64,000 nucleotides of DNA. It comes from Conus ventricosus (lineage: Eukaryota; Mollusca; Gastropoda; Neogastropoda; Conidae). The stretch spans positions 58,970,067 to 59,034,066 of the forward strand of contig CM031604.1 of assembly GCA_018398815.1 (NCBI GenBank), written 5' to 3'. Shown here piece by piece: positions 60,085 to 64,000 of the stretch. Position 1 is the first letter of the stretch. Each line of letters starts with the position of its first letter. The translations under genes were made by a program, and so were the position numbers. A model generated the notes under the pieces. The model had not been told where the DNA came from. It did not search any database and worked only from the letters and a program-made list of their open reading frames with translations.

Positions 60085-60710
60085 TCTCATTGCCAAACTG
60101 GGCACACTACACCCCCAAGGCATCAATATCCAACAATAACCAAACACACATACTCACCTCTTCCACACCAGTTGGCAAAATCCCCTACCAACACACACAC
60201 ATACACACACACACACATACACACACACTTACATACACCACCACCACATTCCCTTCACTCACTTCATACAGTAGTTACAGCAACCCTCCATCTATTTAAT
60301 CTTAGTTTGTAGTTATCCTTCCCTTAAATCCCCCCCCCACCCCCTTTTTTTTTTTTCTTTTTTTTTTTCCCCTTACCATTATTATCAATCCACCATTACC
60401 ACAACCATCACAAAGATATCACACCATCCCAATAAACTGGACACACAACCCTATCATATCACACACACACACCTCCCCTGACGCAACCCCCCCCCCCCCC
60501 TCCGTTTCCTCTCCCATAATCCCCCTGGCCGCATGTCATTTCCGCCGCCAAACACATGGACAAGAACGGATAAGTCATTTTTCATTCTTTTTTCGTTTTT
60601 CGTTGTTTGTTAAATGTTAAATGTGATTTATTTTTCGCCTGAAGAAGACCCAAGTGGTTGAAATGCATCGTGTCTTGTCTTGTGCTTTGTTTGTCAATGT
60701 CATTGGCGGG
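60085..60710. repeat. inserted block carrying inverted repeat arm 2 and CA/C-rich tracts
   Basis: It includes (CA)n at 60,190-60,235, C/T homopolymers at 60,331-60,370 and 60,488-60,500, the inverted repeat arm (60,432-60,612), and CCTGAAGAAGACCC...GGTTGAAATGCATCG at 60,638-60,673. It interrupts the I-type LINE between endonuclease and RT. It has no coding frame. Confidence 0.6.
60432..60612 (-). repeat. inverted repeat arm 2
   Basis: The reverse complement of 51,966-52,166. The homology ends at CCAGTTTA next to 60,432. Single-base differences and run-length changes separate the two arms. Confidence 0.85.
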
Positions 60711-60716
60711 TAAGTT

Positions 60717-60947
60717 CTAAACAAACTCTATCCTGATCAAAGTTAAATCAATAACAGTAGGTCTATGTGTAGATACATCAGGAACTCTGGTATAAGAACC
60801 ATCATTGAGTAAACATAACGTTGAGTCTAACAATATTTTCCACAAACCTATTACTACTGACCTGTGTGCACTCTTTTTCCTAGAAAGGAGAATGGGCATT
60901 AAAATCCCTCCTACTAACCATTTACCATTATCATTCTTGATATTCAT
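60717..60947 (-). pseudogene. endonuclease C-terminal piece of the second I-type LINE
   Basis: The frame contains LLNDGSYTRVPDVSTHRPTV followed by IDLTLI. This is the LNDG-x-T-x-S-x-ID-LT block that ends LINE APE endonucleases. It stops at 60,717 where the inserted block begins. The upstream part of the domain is not recognisable in the window to about 61,000. Confidence 0.6.
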
Positions 60948-60950
60948 CCA

Positions 60951-61385
60951 TTGAGTATTAGCTTCATTGGACCCTTAGGTAAATATACAGAAGCACAGTT
61001 TACTTTTAAGGAGTCCGAAAACTTGACAGTTACAGCACATGAAAAATCCCATGTAACCCACTAGGCACGGGTGACTGTTTGTCACAAAACTGTAGTCCAG
61101 TGTGAATATAGATAGCACAATTTACTCCATCACCATTTTTTTCTGTATCTACTACTGGTAGATAGTAGTGTTGTTTCAGTCTCGGTAGTTTGCTCTTACT
61201 GATGTTAACAGACTGGAATAAGAGAGCGTGGCATGCAGTCAGATGACATGAAATTGACGTAAGCAGTCAATATTAGAATAGATAGAGCGGCAGTTCCATT
61301 GCAGTATTTTTATATTGCTGTTAAATTTCATGTTTGAAAAAAAAAACAGATAACTAAACAAATAAAATATGTCGCTTTTAACACA
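60951..61385. other. no gene recognised
   Basis: Mixed-composition sequence between the I-type LINE and repeat family S. No motif seen. Confidence 0.4.
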
Positions 61386-61389
61386 ATTG

Positions 61390-62120
61390 GAGCTTAGCTA
61401 CACACAGACGAAGGCTGGTATGCTACTTTCCTTCCGAACAAAAACAACAACAAAAATGTCACCATTTGTATAAGACATTGAAACTATTGGACCAGGCAGA
61501 GCCGTAGAAGTAATCCTCAGGGAAGGAGATGGGGCGCAGGTACTGGGACGTCGCGCTGTCTTCCGTGGCCGTTCCCAGAAGAGGTTCCTCATATGCCGGC
61601 CAATATTCCCCGCTAGGATGCTAGCTCCTCTTGTCAGTAGGATGTTGAAGCAGGCGGCTTGTAGGTTGGAAGTGAGTGATGAAGGTTGATGTTTTTGTCA
61701 TCATTCAGCTCTGAACCAACAAAGTGCGTTGTACAAGTCCCCTTTGATATTGAGTTCGGGGTCTGATGTAGAAGCCATCTTACTGATTAGATGGCCAGAT
61801 CAGGGTTTTTCTTCTGTGATACTCCTCATGCACTTTGCCATTCTTCCGGAACATGTTGCTGCTGATTCTGTTTCTAGGTCCTTCGACCCAACATGTAAGA
61901 GTAAAGTATCAGGAGGTGTCTTGACAGATAGATGCACTTGCTTTGGCCACTGCTGGGATTGCTGTCCTTTATTGTTCTTGCATTACTCTGATGCACCTTA
62001 CATCCTTAGGACTCCCCGAGTCTGTTTGTGTTGACTTTTTTTATGACAGAGTCATTCACATATAAAATGTTGGGAAGGCCTTTTAAAGTTGGATTTGGTT
62101 TGTCTCTGGACTTGGTCTTT
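61390..62120 (-). repeat. repeat family S copy 2 (degraded SGNH/GDSL-like ORF)
   Basis: Minus-strand frames in order are LPNILYVNDSVIKKVNTNRL (about 62,085; NDS where SGNH hydrolases have GDS), then after a frame change PPDTLLLHVGSKDLETES (about 61,930; GSKD where G-x-N-D is expected). PELNIKGDLYNAL (61,765), FNILLTRGASI and GNIGRHMRNLFW (61,610) follow. The middle and end match copy 1 at 10,150-10,560. Esterase-like SGNH domains occur in ORF1 proteins of some LINEs. The catalytic Ser block has lost its Gly and the Asp/His block is not recognisable, so this copy is inactive. Confidence 0.45.
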
Positions 62121-62225
62121 AAGTCATTGAAGTTTTTTGTGTGTGGGTGGTGTTTTGGACTTGACCTTTAAGTCGTTGGCGTTTTGTTTGTCTCGGGACT
62201 CAGCCTTAAAGTTACGGTTGTCATT
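62090..62225. repeat. three-unit imperfect tandem repeat, about 50-55 bp
   Basis: Units around GACTTGGTCTTTAAGTCATTG, GACTTGACCTTTAAGTCGTTG and GACTCAGCCTTAAAGTTACGG lie in the upstream (minus-strand) part of repeat family S copy 2. Confidence 0.6.
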
Positions 62226-62490
62226 TTTCTTGCACTGTCCTTAGACTTCGGCTTATGACGCAAAGAAGCTTTGACGTCATTTTTGTTTGCGTCATCATTT
62301 TCCTTTATTTTTGTACCCCCAGTTCTTAAAGAACCACACCTAGCAACCTTGAATACAAAAGTAAAATAGTAAACAATTGCAGGCACAAATGGAAATCTTT
62401 GTTAGCGCACGCCACCTGAACAGACCCCAACAAGAAACCACAGGACCACACGTAAAGCGACTCGCACGTGCAGAAATGGAATCAGGTCCC

Positions 62491-62517
62491 GCACGCTATA
62501 AAAGACAGATAGCGTGC
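62491..62517 (+). promoter_or_regulatory. perfect 9-bp hairpin containing a TATA box
   Basis: GCACGCTAT (62,491-62,499) and ATAGCGTGC (62,509-62,517) are exact reverse complements around a 9-nt loop. TATAAAAG at 62,497-62,504 overlaps the stem and loop. It sits just before the candidate ribozyme and the RT frame, so it may belong to the promoter part of a Penelope-like element's terminal repeat. Confidence 0.5.
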
Positions 62518-62519
62518 CC

Positions 62520-62575
62520 AAAAGAATATCCTGATGACAGCGAGAGGTTCGAAACAAGCTTGTTGATTTTATACT
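62520..62575 (+). ncRNA. candidate type I hammerhead ribozyme of the Penelope-like element
   Basis: CTGATGA (62,531-62,537) and GAAA (62,551-62,554) are the two invariant core strands at ordinary spacing. Stem III is ACA/TGT (62,554-62,556 with 62,561-62,563) with loop AGCT. The cleavage triplet would end at T 62,564. Stem I starts with C-G, T-A, A-T (62,530-62,528 with 62,565-62,567) and continues with mismatches. Stem II (62,538-62,550) is weak: the closing pair is C-C. Hammerheads occur in the terminal repeats of Penelope-like elements, which fits the place. The weak stem II means this copy may be inactive or mis-sequenced. Confidence 0.45.
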
Positions 62576-62603
62576 TCATTTTAAAAAAAAAAATTCTAAA
62601 CAG

Positions 62604-63425
62604 ATGTTGCTCCCCAAGGGGTTGAGCACCTTCAGATTTTTAAAGAACACTTTTATATTGTTCATAATTATCGCTCTTCACGTTGAGCACTGTGATCTGA
62701 CAAAATCTAAAATGAGAAAATCAACTTTAGGCAGTCTACTAAAAACATACCATTTTCAAACCCACAAACTTACACTAAAAAAACTGATAGAACAAACCGA
62801 GAAATTTGTGCGCAATATGAGATGGAAGGCGTTCTTCTTCCTAAACCCAAATGCAAAGAATGAAGACAAAAATACATATGGCTTCAAATCATGGCGATCA
62901 CCTCCGACAATAGATGAAATGAAGCCTTTCGAAGACAAAATGAAGGGACTCATAGCTGATATTAAATTCAAAAAATCAAATAACAACTTTCAAACATCAC
63001 TAGCAAATGATATAAAACAAATCCAAAATGATAAAAAGATATTCGTAAAGGCTGACAAAACTAGCAATTTTTACAAAATGGATCCAAATGAATACTCTCA
63101 ACCCCTTAAACAAAAACATCCAGAAAAAACTACAAGAAAGCTGACAAAACTACACACAGCAACATCCGCAAAAAGAAAAAGAGCTTGCACACCGCATGGA
63201 GTTAAGCGACGGGTAGAGGCAACAGCAACAAAAGAAGCCTTCATAACACTCAAAGACCACAAGCCTAACTTCCAAAACAACCCAACATGTAGACTAATAA
63301 ACCCATCTAAATCCAAACTGGGCAAAATAAGCAAGAGAATTTTGGAAAAGGCTATAGAAGATGTTAAATCAAACACTGAATACAACCTTTGGAAAAACAG
63401 CTATGAGGTCATACAATGGTTTTAA
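62604..63425 (+). CDS. Penelope-like element ORF, N-terminal part of RT (frame 1)
   Basis: A 273-residue frame. Homology seems to begin at about residue 45 (SLLKTYHFQTHKL), with EKFVRNMRWKAFFFLNP (residue 66), IFVKADKTSNFYKMDPNEYS (150) and FITLKDHKPNFQNNPTCRLI, then NPSKSKLGKISKRILEKAIE (215-250). The last part is a conserved RT entry region I associate with Penelope-like retroelements of cnidarians and molluscs. The frame ends in a stop at 63,423-63,425 in the middle of VIQWF, directly before RT motif A. Removing one T from the four-T run at 63,420-63,423 would continue it into the next frame. I used the first Met, but the true start may be a later one. Confidence 0.75.
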   Translation: MLLPKGLSTFRFLKNTFILFIIIALHVEHCDLTKSKMRKSTLGSLLKTYHFQTHKLTLKKLIEQTEKFVRNMRWKAFFFLNPNAKNEDKNTYGFKSWRSPPTIDEMKPFEDKMKGLIADIKFKKSNNNFQTSLANDIKQIQNDKKIFVKADKTSNFYKMDPNEYSQPLKQKHPEKTTRKLTKLHTATSAKRKRACTPHGVKRRVEATATKEAFITLKDHKPNFQNNPTCRLINPSKSKLGKISKRILEKAIEDVKSNTEYNLWKNSYEVIQWF

Positions 63426-63999
63426 AAAACTCAATAAACAGAGAAATACAATGTTCATTACATTTGACATAGTAGACTTCTATCCATCCATAGATGAAGA
63501 ACTACTCAATAAAGCTTTGAAATTTGCCAACAAATACACAAATATAACAGAGTCAGAAATGGAGATTATTTTCCACACCAAGAAAACCTTACTCCATAGC
63601 AGAAATGAAACTTGGAATAAAAAAACGAGCAAACACTCCACATTTGATGTAACCATCGGATCGTATGATGGCGCCGAAACACATGAACTAGTCGGACTAT
63701 TCATGCTATCCAACATCCAAAAACAACTTGGAAAACAGGTCGGGTTATACAGAGATGACGGCCTCGCTGCATTAAACAATAATCCAAGAACCATTGAGAA
63801 CAAGAAAAAAGAAATATGTAAAATCTTTAAAAACCACAACTTAAAAAATCCAATAGAAGCAAACAAAAAAGTAGTGAATTACCTAGACATAACATTAGAC
63901 CTCAATGACCACGTGTACAAACCATACAAAAAACCCAATGACATACCAATCTACGTAAATATCAAAAGCAACCACCCACCATCCATACTAAAAAACAAT
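63424..63999 (+). CDS. Penelope-like element RT, catalytic part (frame 2, partial)
   Basis: This continues the preceding frame after a one-base shift and is open to the window edge. It has FITFDIVDFYPSID (motif A, catalytic Asp at about 63,464), FDVTIGSYDGAETHELVGLF (motif B), GLYRDDGLAAL (motif C, YRDD at about 63,750) and then VVNYLDITLDL. The end, KPNDIPIYVNIKSNHPPSI, is a characteristic stretch of this group. All catalytic Asp are present. No GIY-YIG endonuclease is seen upstream, so it would lie beyond 64,000 if this is a canonical element. Apart from the single frameshift this is the least damaged transposon gene in the window. Confidence 0.8.
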
Positions 64000-64000
64000 A

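Larger units (their letters stand above)
57890..60950 (-). mobile_element. second I-type LINE, split by an insertion
   Basis: The minus-strand order is endonuclease piece (60,947-60,717), a foreign block (about 60,710-60,085), RT (60,070-59,300), thumb/connection (59,260-59,075), RNase H (58,892-58,155) and a Cys/His knuckle (CACG...H...C near 58,150-58,090). RT followed by RNase H places it with the I group, like the copy at 6,150-9,760. The sequence between endonuclease and RT normally exceeds 1 kb and is missing. Frames are broken throughout. Confidence 0.75.
62470..64000 (+). mobile_element. Penelope-like retroelement, 5' part
   Basis: It comprises a terminal-repeat-like leader (hairpin with TATA, candidate hammerhead) and an RT ORF continuing past the window. 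It is the youngest-looking element here: two long frames, one indel, all RT motifs present. The 5' limit is not known. The remaining RT, the linker and the endonuclease are outside the window. Confidence 0.7.

Overview
The window is eukaryotic, repeat-dominated intergenic DNA from a metazoan. A mollusc or another lophotrochozoan is my best guess. That rests on the mix of RNase H-bearing I-type LINEs, a CR1/L2-like LINE, Ty3/gypsy elements, a Penelope-like element and very long (GT)n/(CT)n microsatellites. I see no host protein-coding gene, rRNA or tRNA that I can support. Most long open frames are artefacts of microsatellites (Cys-Val, Ser-Leu or His-Thr runs) or pieces of decayed retroelements. 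There are no bacterial signals.

Layout. 1-3.4 kb: AT-rich, nothing recognised. 3.4-4.35 kb: unidentified coding-like tract (minus). 4.7-5.4 kb: (GT)n. 6.15-9.76 kb: decayed I-type LINE (minus) with endonuclease, RT and RNase H. 10.15-10.56 kb: repeat family S, copy 1 (minus). 12.05-13.38 and 19.16-21.25 kb: low-copy host DNA, split by a complete 5.8 kb LTR retrotransposon (element A, 13,385-19,161) with two ~1.45 kb LTRs and a CTTGT target duplication. 21.25-29.29 kb: Ty3/gypsy element B. It has a tRNA-Trp-like primer site, gag and protease remnants, and an integrase that lies upstream of the RT/RNase H remnants. 29.6-30.26 kb: R2-like LINE fragment. 31.7-35.3 kb: microsatellites around a LINE fragment (33.04-34.49, minus). 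35.7-37.8 kb: GT-rich tract with an ~0.8 kb tandem duplication. 38.1-38.9 kb: LINE fragment. 38.9-43.83 kb: a second, diverged copy of the host DNA at 12.05-21.25 kb that lacks element A and so preserves its empty site. 44-51.9 kb: homopolymer-inflated sequence with nothing recognised, ending in a 153-A/80-C run. 51.97-52.17 kb: one arm of an inverted repeat whose partner is at 60.43-60.61 kb. 53.34-57.85 kb: CR1/L2-like LINE (minus; ORF1, endonuclease, RT). 57.89-60.95 kb: second I-type LINE (minus), interrupted by the inverted-repeat insertion. 61.39-62.12 kb: repeat family S, copy 2. 62.49-64 kb: Penelope-like element (plus), with a TATA-bearing hairpin and a candidate hammerhead ribozyme just upstream of its RT frame, running off the window.

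No gene network is visible. What the sequence records is a history of insertion: LTR elements A and B entered one copy of a duplicated host segment, LINEs sit against simple repeats, and nearly every element is broken by frameshifts. Many breaks fall in homopolymers, and the 36-51.9 kb stretch looks like poorly polished assembly. Some frameshifts, including the one in the Penelope-like RT, may therefore be sequencing errors rather than mutations.
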